Of a DNA stretch of 64,000 bases, positions 63,347-64,000 are shown one piece after another (the stretch's first letter is position 1; the number at the start of each line of letters is the position of its first letter). The position numbers were made by a program, and so were the translations under genes. Below the pieces are notes generated by a model. It was not told where the DNA came from. It did not search any database and saw nothing but the letters and a program-made list of their open reading frames with translations. The DNA lies in NCBI GenBank assembly GCA_013400975.1, contig WBMZ01003323.1, forward strand, positions 47,215 through 111,214, in the 5' to 3' direction. This stretch comes from Atrichornis clamosus. Its lineage: Eukaryota; Chordata; Aves; Passeriformes; Menuridae.

Positions 63347-64000
63347 TCAAAACCGCTGGTAATTTTAGAAGTTGTTTGTGCCACCTCTGAGAGAAGAAAA
63401 AGTATCTGTAAGAACAGAGGTGACGAGAAACAGGCCGTAGGTGGTAGAGCCAAGGGCTGGACAGGGCGTGAGGATGAGGAAAAGCCTCCGCTCCCCGCCG
63501 GGCTCAGCCTCGGGCACAGCCGCCTGCCAAGCGCCGGAGTTGCTAAGTTCGTGGCAAAAGAAGCGGAGGAGGGTCCGCGGAGCTGGCGCTGGCGAGGGTG
63601 TTTGTCGCTCCTCTCCCCCGCCTGTTACCCCATCCCGTCCTCCCACGCCATGGCGTGGGCGGCGTGGGCGGCCGCCCTGGCAGTGCCCGCGGGGGCAGCC
63701 GCCGTGTTTGCGTTTGTGCCGGGCAGTCACATGGAAACCGGCTCGCAGCGCCCCCGCACTCCCGGGCTGCCCGGGCAGCGGCCCGCCGAGCCCCGCCGCG
63801 CCGGGAGCTCTGCCGCTTCACTCCCGCCCCACCGTACCCCGTCGCGGTCCGACCGGGCAGCTGAGCTGTCAGGGCCCGCGGCTCGGCTTCCCTGGCGGCC
63901 TGGTAAGGCGGGCACGGGTCGCCTCGGCGGGGCATCCCCGGCCGCACCCCGCAGCCGCGTTGGGCAGCCGTGGGCGGCGGCGGCCCGGGCAGTGCCGCCC
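63347..64000 (+). CDS. Putative first coding exon, unrecognised, partial at window edge
   Basis: This frame has no stop from 63347 to the window end (218 codons). Its first ATG, at 63650, has G at -3 and G at +4, a strong context. The predicted N-terminus MAWAAWAAALAVPAGAAAVF is hydrophobic for about 24 residues and could be a signal peptide or membrane anchor, though it lacks the usual basic start. A Pro/Arg/Ser-rich, low-complexity stretch follows. A good splice donor CCTG|GTAAGG lies at 63902/63903 and would end the coding exon after 84 codons plus one base (phase 1), as often seen after signal-peptide exons. GC-rich DNA has few stops, so this may be untranslated or fortuitous. I do not recognise a family. 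Confidence 0.33.
63653..63670 (+). promoter_or_regulatory. Two abutting EGR1/Zif268 sites
   Basis: GCGTGGGCG occurs twice without a gap (63653-63661 and 63662-63670), both exact matches to the EGR1 (Krox-24, Zif268) consensus. They begin at the fourth base of the candidate start codon context. A further 8-of-9 match lies at 63968-63976. EGR-family zinc-finger proteins often control CpG-island promoters in response to growth or neuronal signals. Confidence 0.55.
63899..63907 (+). other. Splice donor candidate
   Basis: CCTG|GTAAG followed by G is the best 5' splice site seen in the island. Cleavage would fall between 63902 and 63903. It supports rightward transcription of the gene. Confidence 0.45.

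Larger units (their letters stand above)
62950..64000. promoter_or_regulatory. CpG island, probable gene promoter (continues past window)
   Basis: From about 62950 the DNA changes abruptly from AT-rich and CpG-poor to GC-rich with frequent CpG. For example, eight CpGs fall within 63661-63720. GC boxes (GGGCGG, CCCGCCCC), two abutting EGR1 sites, CRE half sites (about 63318) and no TATA box fit a vertebrate CpG-island promoter. The island reaches the window edge, so the gene most likely lies to the right, though divergent transcription to the left is common at such promoters. The exact transcription start is not visible. Confidence 0.88.

Noticed and set aside
62922..63362. 146-codon + frame at the edge of the CpG island
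   Set aside because: Composition follows the GC-rich island, no domain is visible, the start context is ordinary, and it overlaps other equally long frames on both strands, so it is most likely fortuitous.
63543..63947. 134-codon minus-strand frame in the CpG island
   Set aside because: Arg/Pro/Ala low-complexity shadow of GC-rich DNA. No good minus-strand donor follows it; the better splice donor lies on the + strand.
1..64000. Bacterial-type systems (operons, CRISPR, toxin-antitoxin, phage)
   Set aside because: The sequence is vertebrate: CR1 LINEs, CpG depletion with a CpG island, an ERV LTR, no dense coding and no regular spacer-repeat array.

Overview
This window looks like bird nuclear DNA, and a passerine is plausible though not proven. 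The evidence is a series of chicken-repeat-1 (CR1) LINE fragments with the avian 3' end (a run like TTCCAACCCAAACCATTCT followed by TCTATGA), one solo LTR of an endogenous retrovirus, low overall repeat density, AT-rich single-copy DNA, and one sharp CpG island at the right edge. Nothing is bacterial or phage-like. I see no complete protein-coding gene, rRNA, tRNA or CRISPR array. The window is best read as about 62 kb of intergenic or intronic DNA leading up to the promoter and first exon of a gene that starts near the right edge.

Layout. 1-650 is AT-rich single-copy DNA. 651-706 resembles the start of an avian LTR. 1088-3159 is a CR1 copy on the + strand that keeps pieces of its endonuclease and reverse transcriptase frame and then jumps to the 3' end, so about half of the polymerase region is missing. 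3160-12700 is unique. 12706-13242 holds two CR1 tails of different subfamilies side by side. Further CR1 pieces lie at 14486-14844 (+), 25912-26392 (-), 40465-41198 (+), 42970-43242 (+), 48483-48652 (+) and 53741-54303 (-). Three very short CR1 3' stubs lie at 24953-24996, 29354-29387 and 54764-54801. 49775-50295 is a 521-bp solo LTR framed by a 6-bp target duplication (CAATTA). From about 62950 to the end the DNA becomes CpG-dense.

The CpG island contains a frame open from 63347 to the window edge. Its first ATG, at 63650, has a strong initiation context, and a good splice donor follows at 63902/63903. Two abutting perfect EGR1/Zif268 sites sit directly on the ATG, so the alanine/tryptophan-rich N-terminus could be either coding sequence or an accident of regulatory sequence. 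I cannot name the gene.

Other items worth checking: a TATA box with two upstream inverted CCAAT boxes at 35656-35767, followed by a GC-rich candidate first exon with a 58-codon frame and a GTGAGT donor; an 80-nt nested hairpin at 46489-46568; two CTCF-like sites (19208, 30417); a canonical G-quadruplex motif on the minus strand at 48697-48722; an exact in-frame 42-bp tandem duplication inside a CR1; and two orphan open frames of 131 and 122 codons whose reality is doubtful.
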